Assembly (NCBI RefSeq): GCF_037975245.1
Contig: NC_092575.1
Span: forward strand, 7,599,001 to 7,663,000
Direction: 5' to 3'
Length of the DNA stretch: 64,000 nt
Source of the DNA: Apostichopus japonicus
Lineage: Eukaryota; Echinodermata; Holothuroidea; Aspidochirotida; Stichopodidae
Every line of letters begins with the position of its first letter. The stretch's first letter is position 1. The notes under the pieces were generated by a model that saw only the letters and a list, made by a program, of their open reading frames with translations, had not been told where the DNA came from and did not search any database. Made by a program: the position numbers and the translations under genes. This document shows positions 21,101 to 33,542 of this stretch, piece by piece.

Positions 21101-22742
21101 GGGGGGGGGGGGGAGGGGACTTTAACACAGACCCCAGAAATTTGACTGATAAGCAGATATTGTCGACTGGAAAAATCTGATATTTATAAGTAAACAAGAG
21201 AGGCTGCAACCTTGGAAAGTAAGGCTGAGTGTGTTTCGCAATCTTCATTTTGACATAAACCAGTGAAGTCTACAACACGGTGGTTGCATTACTAGACAAC
21301 AGCTGTAGTCGATCACCACAGAGATGATGATTGTAAAATTCTCTAACATGTTGTTTGTTTCTGTTGAGGGTAGAGGTTCGTTCCCTTTCTTCCAATTTTT
21401 TTTTGTTGATTTTTTATTTCATGGTATTTTTTTTTCTTCTTCTACTATGTGTGCACATGTGATGTGCATAACTATATATAGCTATATGTTTATTCATTAA
21501 TCTGTTCTTCCTTCTACAACTCCTGCTGGCTTTGTTATTTTTAGGTTTTAAATGGGAACAAAAAATGGTTAATAATTAAATGAATCAAATTGGTGTAGAG
21601 AATGATATTCCTACTGACATGCAACAAATGTAATTACTGTATCTCAAACAAGTCTCATCATAATGATAAATTTTCATTAATTCAGCTGATATTTGAAATA
21701 GAAACACAAAGAGAACAAATATTAAGTGGAAAGACAAACATCTGACCAGAATAAGAGAGAATGAAAAAGCATTGTTGGTTTCTGCTATATTTTATTGTTG
21801 TAATTTAAATGTAAATTTAAATCAAGAAATTGAATAACTTACAATATCTCAATTCAAGAAAAACCCTTTCAGCTATACAGGAGTAAAACCCTATGACAGG
21901 GGTCATCTCACTTATACCCAAGAGGTCATCCCTAATTTTGTAAAACAAAGAGACACAGTCAAGTTGCATATGGCGTTAACGAACAGAGTTGTTAACTGAC
22001 AAAAGGCGATTCATGAGAGTTTGGTTTGAATAGCTAAGATTTCAATAAGTGTGTTGAATTGCTAGAGTGTGAACAAAGAGCTCTATGTCTTTGCTTCAGC
22101 TGTGGTTTGGTCTAATAACTTAACTCACAGCCTTCACAGGACAATATGGAAATATCTCACTCACTATGTGATGTCATTATTATATGTTGCCATTTTAGGG
22201 TTTATTTTGCTCATATTTGGAAATACAATGTAATTGTACCAAAAATACTTTATTTCTCTCTCCATTTTTCAATGTTGTTGTATCCTATTGTTCATATATT
22301 AAACAATCTATTGCATTGTTTTAAGGATCAAGATACAAAAGAAACCCAAAGAATACAACATTTGCAGACATAAACTCACAGATCACCCTCTAAGATTCTT
22401 TTCCTTGAATTAACAAGGACCTGTGACATCCCAATGAGTGTTACGGCAGATGGTTGAGTAGTGTATTACTGTGGCAACCCACATGACCCTATAGTTCCAT
22501 GTACTGAACTGCATGCATACATGGTGTTAAGACATTTGACAGATCACAACAGGAAGCTAGGTCTATATCAGTCATCAGTTGTACTTCCAGCACCTATGGT
22601 GGCTCCACTTATGAGATAAAAGTCCTCAAATTTGGCTCATAAGACCACTTCAGCCCAGTTTGTTGACTAGAGCAGCGACTTCTCTGGTACTTCATGAATC
22701 ACGTAAATGTTAAGGCACTTGGCTCTTAAAGCGACGAATCCC
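18143..22742. other. Intergenic region, TXNDC17 to NOC4L (convergent)
   Basis: This holds the TXNDC17 3' UTR (AATAAA at 18238) and presumably the NOC4L 3' UTR at the right end. A short degenerate tandem repeat of CTTAGGATTCCAG lies at about 20298-20390 and a 12-G run near 21101. A segment near 20840-20890 resembles 23110-23165, probably an old dispersed repeat. No further gene was found. Confidence 0.6.
20298..20390. repeat. Short tandem repeat, CTTAGGATTCCAG
   Basis: About six imperfect copies of a TTAGGATTCCAG-like unit in intergenic DNA, some shortened. Confidence 0.7.
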
Positions 22743-25700
22743 TCATCCCCAGCTCCAGAACTCAGAACTGAATTTCTCCTCATGTCCACCAAAAAGCCTC
22801 TTAGCTGGTTGGAATTCTAAAGGCACAGAACTTACTTTCTTTTGAGCCTCTTTGGTGATTAACTATAACAGATGAAAGAAGTCAACATTTTAGAAAGATA
22901 TACAGGCCGACAAATATTGCTTTAATAGTCTAAACTCAAGATGAAAAACAGACAAAAGTGAAGCTGGTACTTATTATTCTGAAATGGGCAAGTGTTGACA
23001 CATGAAAAAAGGTGTGAAAGAGTAGTTAAATTTGGTTTAACATAAAGAAAAAACAAAAACCAATGAATTTGTTGGAAACAATCAGAGTTTCAATGGATAG
23101 CAAACTAACATTAAGGTTACTTCCAGTATTGGCTCCAAATATGCTAGAAAATCAGATAAATGGTCACTGATTATAAGTAGTGATGTTGAACAATCATTTC
23201 ACCAGAGGCATCTGTACACCTTTACTGGATGAGATACTTAATCGTATATAATTGACCACATCTGAGCGTCTGAGAATCATTTCGAGTGTCAGAAGCTCTA
23301 GTAAGAAAAACTTCTGGCAACATGAACTGTAGCAACTTTAATCATGATAAAATTTACAAGCTAATAATGAAATCCCTTCTTCTTTACCAGTGTATCCACA
23401 GATATAGGAATCAACAACAAACTAGCTACTCAAATGGTGTGCATATATTATTCAATAACTCAATAATATTGTCAAATTATAAAAAAAAAAATCATGAAAA
23501 AATGCAAGACAATCGAGGTGTCCCACTACAAGACCACAATGGCAAAAGCTGCTTTCGTTACAGCATTCTTAGGTTGCGCCTCAGGCATCCGATGTTGTGT
23601 GAATACTACGTGGCTTGTTCAGAGTAACACACCCTTACAACCCGACGCATTACACGTCTCTAATGGCGATCGACAGCCATGACCTAAATCAACAGAGGTC
23701 GCTGTCATATCGGTACCATCTAGTTCCGCAACATTTGGCAAGCTGCCGTCTCTGAAACCACTGAGAATCGTTTCCTTCATTCTTATTGAAGACACAATCT
23801 TTAGAAACATGTTTCCACACCTAGCACATAGATTGAATATAAACAATATTTTTGGAGATCATGTATACAGTATAGATTATGTGCAGTAGGATGGATACTG
23901 ACAAACGCCCTCTGTGGAAACATTGAGGTGCCCAGGCATGAGCTTTTTTCCGCGAATTCGCGGAATATCCGTGATTTCTTTTCTACCACGGTGACAAAAA
24001 CTATTATCCTAACACACTGTAGCATACGCAAACTGGAGCCTACAAGTTCCGTGATTTTTTTTTACCGCAGGCTCATCCCTGGGTGCCCCATTGTCGATGT
24101 ATGTTGGCACCAAACTATCGCAAATCCGATGCAAATATGCAGAACTGTAAAACCTGATTTCGTTACTCACATCTGCTACATCCAGATCAAGCAGGTCACT
24201 CAGGTCCTCCTCTAACTTTGGTAAAGGTTGGTGTATCTGCTTGGCCCGGGTGGCCACCCCGTGGTGATAATGAGACTGTAGGGTCTCCAGCTCCCAAAGA
24301 CAGCTCTCCAAAGCATTACTCTTAGCAGGATCTTTCTCTTCATGGTTGTAAGGGTCTGATGTGAAATCTATGAACAATGGTAAACAAATCCCTAAATAGT
24401 TATATCAAATTCACTAGCCTGGGAGACCAATCTATTATCATGATTTTTTAAATTCCCAAACTTTGTGTTAGCGACAGTTATATTTTCGAATGCCTCCTTT
24501 AAGGGAAATGATACCAAAGAGGTGACATTTCAATGTAAACTTGGCCAAAGGGGGATCATAACATGCTTAAAGAGAGATCATCACAATATAATAAATGTGA
24601 ATAAACTCGGTTCCGAGAAGGATCGCATATCGTTGCGGGCTGAAATGTGAATAAATCCTTTTGACTTACCTAACGCTCCCTCCGTTCGATGAACTAAGAT
24701 GCTACAATTCGGATGCCTCACAAAGAGATTGATGATGAACGGAATGACATACTCCAGGGCGTTAGGAGGAGCAACGAGGGACAGCCTTGATAACCTCTTG
24801 GCAAACGCAGCGACTAAGTACGACGGTAAATGTCTGAGAAAGCAGAGAGAAGAGGTCGTAGCTTAAACAGCAGTTCGCTGGACGATATGCTAACGACTTA
24901 TTTAGCCCACTGAGTATTAATCAAAATAAGATTACAATCGATCAAATTACTGTAGGACACCTTCCCAGCATTTATTGGCAATAACTGAACATTAATTTGT
25001 AATTAATTATTCACTCCATTTGATTTTAATAATTATAACCATCCAGATTCATCTTTGTATCAGTATTCAGCAAAATATGAAAAGCATCTTTGAAAAAGTT
25101 AAACCGTTTTTCACATTATTTTCGAAATTTATGCTAATGATCAACTAGGTTAATTTTTTTTACCCAAATCAATATAAATTCTGTTTTAAATCTAACTGAT
25201 GAATATGCAACTGGTGATTTTTCATAACTTTGCAAATGTTTGCTGTCTAGAAATTGTTGACATCTTAATCTAGTATATAAACTGTACTGTAGGTCCTGTG
25301 GAAAAATGTTGAAACTAATGTACAAGAAGAGTCTTTTGTCAGTGAATCTGTCCTACTTTCCCCCAAAAAACATACCCTAACCCCTCCCTCAAGTAATAAT
25401 AATAAACCCTCTTGTGTCCACTCGGTATTGTAATGTATAACCTCAAGTTAAGGGCAATGAGCAACACCAACACAATACTTTCATTGAATAAATGATTTCA
25501 GTAACTCGTTCTATCGGACGAAGATACTCACGTGGATGTTAGAAACAGATCTGCGAGATGGAAGAATCTAGCTTTGTACTTGACATGGAAGATGGACGGC
25601 TCAAATAAGTTGTACAATTTAGTATAAAATTCGGGATATTCCCTGAAACAGAATAAAATGACAATAAATAAGATAGTAAATAAGAGAAATATCAGGAAGG

Positions 25701-28700
25701 CTGGAGATATTACGTTAGTTACACAACCAGCTGTTGAGACGATACTCTGTGAAACTGGATTAAGATTGACCAGCAAACGTGTGGATGATCATATTATTTA
25801 CATATCTCTGCTTTTATTAATTAAATGAATTTAAATTCCTTTGTAAATGATATTATAAAGAATTGATATGTATGAGGCAAGATGGAGAAATGATACTTAC
25901 AAATTGTATTTTGTGATCAGAAAGAACAGTCCATTCAGTGCTAAGAGACTGACGGCACCACCTGAAAGAAACAAAATAGGTAATGTGACACTGACCAATG
26001 AAATAGTAAGAAATACGTTGACATTATACAGGAAATATACGAAAAAATGAATATTTATACCCCCCCCCAAAATCTGAATCCAACATCCTCCCATACGACG
26101 ACCCTGTTCGAAACTTCACTATCCTTTCGAGGCTTTCGTTCCTACCAACTGTTCATCATCTTGAGATCACCCAATTGAGAGATACACTTCTACTTGTTTG
26201 TATGCCAAGGAGACTTGTGTTGTTAAGGGACAGCAAAATTATTTCATCTGCAACTTTGTGTATATGAACATTGTGCACAGCACTGATATGCTACAAGCAT
26301 TCCATCGATTGTGTGTGTGTTTGAAAGAAAACAGAAACATTTGGTCATATTGAAAATTGCAGTGAACATTGATTATAACACTTAGCTAGAGTACTTGGTT
26401 TGTGTGGTGAAACCTGAAAAGGTGGCAACTATGTGATTGTGACATGAACTGTTATTAGAATCTACATACGAGCCATACATACAGTACCATAAGAGTTAAG
26501 TGCTACCACGGGGAACGTCACATGACCCTCCATGGTCGGCCTGATTTTTCCCGTCTCCTTCGGCTTCATATGTCTATGAGGAGCACATGCAGACATGCAG
26601 CCTGTTTCACTTACCACCGATAACTGATTATATCTCCAGATATATCAAACCAGAAATAAAACTAACTAATCACAACTACATTTCCCATTTGTCACCATCC
26701 TCCCCACCCCACTGCCCTCGCTCTCCCCCTCAATCCCCTCCACTCCTTTTGCTTTTTCCGTATTTTGAACTCACCGACATTGTAAGACGACGTCAGGAAG
26801 TCCGTGAGGAGTACAGGACTTGACATGTGAGGCATGACCTTCTCGTGTAGGAGCACTAAAACTCTCTTGTAGACTTTAGAAGGTAGTTTCAGCTTCAAGA
26901 AGGTTAACCAAGCATTGCCAAAGACTCTACGATGCTCCTGGAAGAGATAGGAGACAAGGTTTGTGAAGAATGTCATAACTTTAGCGCTAACATGTGTGTC
27001 TTCTCCTGAATCAAAGTGTTTAACTTAAAAACATTTGACGATAATCGGACCACAAAAAAACTCAAAAATAAATATGATTAAATAAATCACAATAAAATAA
27101 TTATTTTTTAACAGAAATTCATTGAGTCACTCCTTGTTACTTTGTAGTGAGGCATTATCAGTATTCAACTAGACTGTAGTGATGCACTCTTACCTGTTAT
27201 CTCTTGAATCAACTGACTCAAGTCACCACTGAAAGTGACTATTAACCTGAGTGAGTCATACCTGTTAGCTCTTGAATCAAGTGCTTAGGGTCACCATTGA
27301 AAGTGACTATTAACATGAATGAGTCATACCTGTTAGCTCTTGAATCAAGTGACTTGAGTCACCATTGAAAGTGACTCAACCTGAGTGAGTCATACCTGTT
27401 AGCTCTTGAATCAAGTGACTTGAGTCACCATTGAAAGTGATTTATTAACCTGAGTGAGTCGTACATGTTAGCTCTTGAATCAAGTGACTCGATTCACCAT
27501 TGAAAGTGACTATTAACCTGAGTGAGTCATACCTGTTAGCTCTTGAATCAAGTGACTTGAGTCACCATTGAAAGTGGTTATTTACCTGAGTGAGTCATAC
27601 CTGTAAGCTCTTGAATCAAGTGACTCGATTCACCATTGAAAGTGACTATTAACCTGAGTGAGTCATACCTGTTAGCTCTTGAATCAAGTGACTGGAGTCA
27701 CCATTGAAAAGTGGTTATCAACTTGAGTGAGTCATACCTGTTAGCTCTTGAATCAAGTGACTTGAGTCACCATTGAAAGTGAATATGAACCTGAGTGAGT
27801 CATACCTGTAAGCTCTTGAATCAAGTGACTCGAGTCACCATTGAAAGTGGTTATTTACCTGAGTGAGTCATACCTGTTAACTCTTGAATCAAGTGACTCG
27901 AGTCACCATTGAAAGTGACTATTAACCTGAGTCAGTCATACCTGTTAGCTCTTGAATCAAGTGACTCGAGTCACCATTGAAAGTGACTATTAACCTGAGT
28001 GAGTCATACCTGTTAGCTCTTGAATCAAGTGACTCGAGTCACCATTGAAAGTGACTATGAACCTGAGTGAGTCATACCTATTAGCTCTTGAATCAAGTGA
28101 CTTGAGTCACCATTGAAAGTGATTTATTAACCTGAATGATTCATAACTCAACACAATACTGCCGAGTACCGACACTTTGAAATCTATCAAGGGTACAGAC
28201 AAAACAAATTGAACCAGCTTGAAAAGCTTACCTGCAGTGATAAAATTCTCAAATTAGCCTCTACATCTGGACTGACCCCAACAAACTTCTGTATATCTTC
28301 ATCTTTAGTTGGCATGGTAACCATCTCCAGTAATGTGAGAGTGTTTTGACATACATTTGCCATTTCACCCTAAAATTGAATAAGGAGAGAATGAAAAATA
28401 TAACAGCTGTTCAAACAATGCTAAAAAGTTTTAGACATCCTAAGGTCTGTAGGATATCATGAAGATGACTGAGATATAATATGACAATCTGTACTTGCAT
28501 CGAACGTCTGTTTTTACGGAAATAGAATAATATCCATAATACTTCATAGGGCTAATCAGGATGGTCCATATTACCAAGATGGTTTTTAATGCGATGACTA
28601 TGTGCACTGCTATGTCCATCAAAGGATATAGATTAAACTCAAGGCATTTCATGTTTCTATATCCATTTTGCTTTCAATTTTGAAATAAAATCTGCTGGAT

Positions 28701-31700
28701 GTCTAAATAATACAAACTTTTGACTCAACTCATCAGTTTACAACACTGATTGATATATTTTAAAAACCTCAAGAATTTTTTTCCCTTTCCAAAAATCCAA
28801 AAATGAAATTCAACACCATTTTTTGTCAAAGTTGAATTAATCCTTTATAAATATGTAACACCTCAAAGCACTAATTCCCTGTTCAATTTATTGTTGCCTC
28901 AGAAGAAGGTCGTCCAGTCATTGGATTGAGCTTCCTGAAGCTCTCTAAAACATAACAATAGAAACCAGCTGAAACTGATATTGCGATGCAATCTGCACTG
29001 AAAGTAGTTGCTTCCAAATTCAATGGTCTGTTACATAATACATATCAACAACAATGTTTACCTACAGTTCTTTAATTTCATTCTCTCCAAGAAAAAAAAA
29101 CTCTCCTTACTTGTTTAAAATGTTAACATTTCTGCACAGAATAAAAACAGACAAAATATCACGTGACTGAAGCCATCAACGAATCATTCACTCACAGCCA
29201 CAACTGAGGAAGAGTGAAATGATTGCTGTCTAAATGTGAAACACAAATAATTCTTTGTCACATAGTGTAACAAAATAGTAAAAAAAAGTGACGGGTGTTT
29301 AATTGTTCAGCTACTGACTACATGAAAAAGCAATAAGGATTTGGCATACGAAAATGAAAATTTCTTTGCAGAACAGGCCGAAAAAAATGTGACACTAGAT
29401 TTATTAGTACACCCAATTGATGTTTGGAAGGAAAGATATACAGACTTTGTTGCTATGAGCTAGCTTTGACCTTGATGAAAATTAGGTGACATATATATAA
29501 AGTGTTCTCAAGTGGTTGTTTACTTGTGTCAAGGACTGGTTCTTCACATTTGGCAGGTGAGCGGCAAGTTTTGTAAGGAGGAAGAAACGGAGATCGTCAA
29601 ACTCTAAATACTCCTCAAATCTCCCGAGCAATTCTCCCTGATCTTTCCGATGGGTGACCAGATGAGGGACTAGATTCTGTAAAGGAATTGAAATGAGAAT
29701 ACACCACATGCGATATTATGCTATGGTACATCCTGAACTCAAGTGCAGATCCTTCATGGTGAGGGACTGCAAGATTGACCGTAAAATCTATTCAATGTCA
29801 TGAAAACTCATGAAAATATGAAAATAATTTATCACACTCGGGTGTCTATTATGGTTTTCATATGCTGACTGACATACTAGCACAAGTTTTTGAAAAAATT
29901 AATAAATACGAAAATATTGAATAGATATGTCAACATTTGTAAAATAAAATACAAAGAAAGGTACAACCACTAGTGAAAGACATTAACAAAATGTTTACAA
30001 ACATACAGTAATATAATATTATATACACATTCCAAATGAGTGATGTCACTGAAAGTGATTTATCTATAAAGGTTTTATTATTGGGTATAAATATATTAAT
30101 TCCAAGAATAGCTTTAACCTATATATATTATGAAAGCATTTATCTGAGACTCACTGAAATTACAGTCTGTTGAAAGATATACTCATGTTGCTTCCTCGCC
30201 ACTATTGGGTGGTGATTTTCAGTCTCCATAAACTTCATAAGTGTACATAGAGAGAGTTCCTGGCCAAAGGGAGAGAAAATACAAAAAAAAACTTTAAGTG
30301 ATTTAACATTGACTGAAGAAACCTGAAAACAAAACATGTCATGGTTTATTCTGTCAGGGTAAATTATTATTATTATTTTACCAAATTTATATAGCGCTCT
30401 TTTCATGCTTAAGCGATGTTCAAGAGCGCTTTACTATGACAACAAAATGACAAAACCCTTAAAATATGAAAATGAAGAATAAAATTGACACAGCTTGAAT
30501 ATTAATATATAAAAATGTATATATATATATATAAACGAAGGAATCATTTTAAAAATAATATAGATTTACAGTGAAATTCCTAAAAAAGAAAAAGTGAGTT
30601 TTTAAGTAAATTTAAGTAACAAAATGACAAAATCCCTTAAAATATGAATACGAAAAATAAAATGGACGCAGCTTGAACATAAAAGTTTTGGAAAAAATGT
30701 GGGGAAAAAATTGATGACCGTTAACGTTTGACTTTTCTTTCAATGTTACCTGGACTGTCGGAGAACTACCACCATCTGAGATAAGTTCGGCGAGACATTT
30801 CACAGAGTCTCTATACATTCCCCGTAGCCATTCCTTGTACTTGTGTTCAACGTGTACCGTCTTGGGAGGAGACTCTCTTGCACTCTGACTCTCTTTAGTT
30901 ACCATCGATTCATTTTTCAGTAAAGTTGAAAATATTTGGTGAAGGGCCTTAATCGATGCAAGAACTGCTCCTTTTTCTTCGTTCTGATGAGAAAAGAAAG
31001 ATGAAAGAGAAAAGTGAAATTAAAAATCACCAACAAGTTCTTACAACTTTGACAGAGATAGATCTAAATTTCTTCGAAGATATGTTTCATTTATTTTAGA
31101 GTGAAGAGTGATCTTATGATATGAATAAATTTCTATATTAAGCAGCAAATGGTGACTATGGGCTGGTGTTGTTTGGGAACTATATCTGTACAGCAGTGTG
31201 GTTGTTTAGCATAGGATGATATAATGTAGTTAGAGGTGGTCATCGCCTACCATGGAAACCCCACATCATCCATGCTATATAATTAAAACGTGAATTGATT
31301 TCCAAAATATCATTGTAAAAAACACCATTGATATGTTGAATTCCTGGAGGGCATTTCCCCTCCTGGATATTTTCTGACTATTGGGTGTCTTATTGCGTGC
31401 TTGCTTCAATCCAATTTTTTAGTTCACTAATAATATACTTTTCGTGTTATTACTGTTAGTACTAGTACTACAGTACGGGGCCATTACTTTCTGGACCCAT
31501 CTGTTTCCTCCCCTGAAAAACGTTAGTTTCCTCCTCTAAAAAACGTATCTTTCCTCCTACAAATCATAGGGGAGGAAACTCACATTTCAGGGACAAAACT
31601 AACGTTTCTAAGGGGAGGATATGTGTCCGGAGACCAAAGGGAGCCCTACAGTACTACTACTACTACTAGCCTAATGGCCAGGTAGGCAGTTAGGTTATGT

Positions 31701-32553
31701 ATTGTTAAACCCACACAAAAACTCAGAAAAAAATATATTATCTTCTGCCAACCACTGGAAAAGTTTCCATTGGCATTGTCTTTGCACATTTTCGTGGTGT
31801 TTATTTTTATCATCCCGCTTCTGTAGCATGACGTAGTTGGAAGCTCATGTGATCATGGCTGTCTACCTAAATGGCGTTACTACTAGTACTACTATAGTAC
31901 TAGTATTATTGCAAGAACTCACGTTAAGCTTAAAGGGTGTGAAGACTCATGCAAAAAGAAACGTCTAATGCCAGTAATTTGACCTAGTTTCGAATGAGGT
32001 GTAACAGAACTGTTAAACACCACCATCGATCTCAGAAAATACACACACAGCTTGCTACCGTCGGTAATTAGACACTAGTGTACAGTTCAGTACATACAGC
32101 TGCGGTCAATACCCACAGCACAGTATACAAACGATACAGCGATGGACATCTCAGGTCCAGCTAAAGATAACAATTAAGGTATCACGTTTCGTTACTGTCT
32201 ACATTTTGTAGCGACACGAACAAAACGTCACTTGCAATCAACAGAAAGTTAACTTTTTCAGATAGGCGGTTTGGGGTGAGTCTTCAATGCCTTTAACGTG
32301 TAGTGTATGATCGAAGCTAACATTAAGTCACGCAAACCTAACGTTAGGCTTTAACACAACTTTCTCACAAGTAGTACTTGTAGTTTTATATCACCTGTGT
32401 ATATTCTAGTAATTCAACCAGTACGTTAGAATTTTCTTTACTTGACAGGAACATGATAGCTTTCTCTTTAATATGAGAAAACTTGCTCTTCTTTGGTCCT
32501 GCAGTAGAAAACTTTTCATCGCGGACATGCTTGTTTACCATGGAGGTAGCCAT
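22743..32553 (-). CDS. NOC4L: Nucleolar complex protein 4 homolog, complete
   Basis: Eleven exons join in frame to 534 residues (human 516): 32395-32553, 30750-30983, 30155-30259, 29524-29676, 28232-28369, 26775-26937, 25901-25961, 25532-25642, 24670-24833, 24171-24367 and 22743-22862. NOC4 pairs with NOP14 in the nucleolus for 40S subunit assembly. Diagnostic motifs of the CBF/Mak21 (NOC) domain are EHRRVF, LALNGLF, YPEFYTKLY, HVKYKARFFHLADLFL, LVAAFAKRL, NALESCLWELETLQSHYH and a C-terminal VPLEFQPA. The start at 32553 gives MATSMVNKHV; an upstream in-frame ATG lies outside the conserved part. The exon 3 donor is the GTGAGT after 30155, which gives the same spacing as human between EYIF and EYLEFDD. 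Introns 1, 2 and 5 carry repeats. The promoter is shared or close with the divergent gene at 33543. Confidence 0.95.
27190..28145. repeat. ~67-bp minisatellite in NOC4L intron 5
   Basis: About fourteen units contain the landmark CCTGTTAGCTCTTGAATCA at 66-69-bp spacing. Most units carry TGAGTCAT, a consensus AP-1 site, and TGACTCGAGTCA or TGACTTGAGTCA, a palindrome-like pair of AP-1 half-sites. On the gene strand the first unit ends in ATAACAG/GTAAGAG and the others in CTAACAG/GTATGAC, which look like 5' splice sites. Confidence 0.92.
30368..30680. mobile_element. Truncated LINE 3' end(s) in NOC4L intron 2
   Basis: An ATTATTATTATT stretch is followed by TTATATAGCGCTC...AGAGCGCTTTAC, the same architecture as the LINE 3' end at 53461. 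A 65-bp segment (30437-30500) is repeated at about 30615-30680. No coding part is recognisable. Confidence 0.5.
31471..31653. mobile_element. Inverted-repeat (MITE-like) element in NOC4L intron 1
   Basis: The two ends form an imperfect inverted repeat of about 60 bp that meets at AACGTTAG / CTAACGTT, with mirrored TCCTCCCC / GGGGAGGA and GGGGCC / GGAGCCC. The flanks are TACTAC-rich, so a target duplication cannot be defined. The family was not recognised. Confidence 0.5.
31935..32311. repeat. Dispersed repeat R330, copy 2
   Basis: Lies in NOC4L intron 1, just downstream of exon 1. It extends past the end of copy 1 into TTTGGGGTGAGTCTTCAATGC, which copy 3 also has. Confidence 0.8.
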
Positions 32554-33542
32554 TTTGAAACGATGCCGGAAGTAAATAATTGGATTTATCTCTTTAACTC
32601 TTTTATAATTAAAAAGAATTACATGATATACAAAATTCATTTTTCATCTATATTTGTTCGTAAAATTAATATCAAGTACTTATTACACGGTTAACGAATT
32701 TTTGTATGGATTTTTCTATTTGTATTTCATGTCATACACCAAAAATGAGGTATTGCCTTCAGCTTAGATGTTCTACGATGTTCGTGTGTGTACCAGACAT
32801 TGAGCAGAAGTTGTTTTATTCTGCTCTATGGTACGACAGTGTTTATTTTCTGTGGTGTGCACTAGGTCCAAAACCGAAGTTCAAAACTAATTAAGTGCTA
32901 CTGGTATGGCAACTTGAAAGTTGCGCAGAAATATCGGTAGATGTTGGCCTACAAGCGACCATAGTTCAAACTATCCCTGTTCTTTATGTCTCTCTTCATT
33001 TGCGTTGTCGGCTATTTTGCATTCAAACAATTTGTTTCCTTGTTAGCCAGGTACTGTAACTTTGTAAGTTGTATTGGTAATTTAGGCCTAGTCCTAGGCA
33101 TAAACAGAGGCCTCATATCCCAAGGTACTGCTACTCAATGTTGGTTCAATGGGATGCTGAACAACATTTGTTCTTAGCCTGTATTGTACTGTATTGTATA
33201 GATTCTAAGCTTTGTAGAACAGTTGTTGATGTTCTTATAGTTCATTTTAAGATGCATGCATTTCTGTGTAATTTGTACAATTGCACTCGATGATATTTTA
33301 ATATTGATGAATTTGATGAAGGCTTTGATCTGGGCAAAATCAGTTATTACTATGATCTTTGAAACTTTGTTTTATTTTCAATTTTAGCAACACTTAAAAA
33401 TGGTCACAATGTAAGTTAATTTTGTCAATAACATATAAATTCCACCATGGAGTTAAATTTCTTAATTTGCCAAAGCTGGTTAATAATATACTGTATGCCT
33501 ATAAATGCTATTCTTGTACTTGGTTTCAGTTATTGCAAGGTG
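32554..33542. promoter_or_regulatory. Divergent intergenic region, NOC4L and RRM/F-box gene
   Basis: Only 1 kb separates the two start codons, which read outward. The region therefore probably contains both promoters. No TATA box or clear CpG island is visible. TTTCAG just before 33531 could be the acceptor of a 5' UTR exon for the plus-strand gene, so its transcription start may lie nearer NOC4L. Confidence 0.5.

Noticed and set aside
26938-27008. Exon 6 of NOC4L extended upstream to 27008
   Set aside because: It is open in frame, but the human-like spacing between exon 5 and EHRRVF is exact without it, and a phase-matching upstream exon could not be found. Kept only as an alternative transcript idea.
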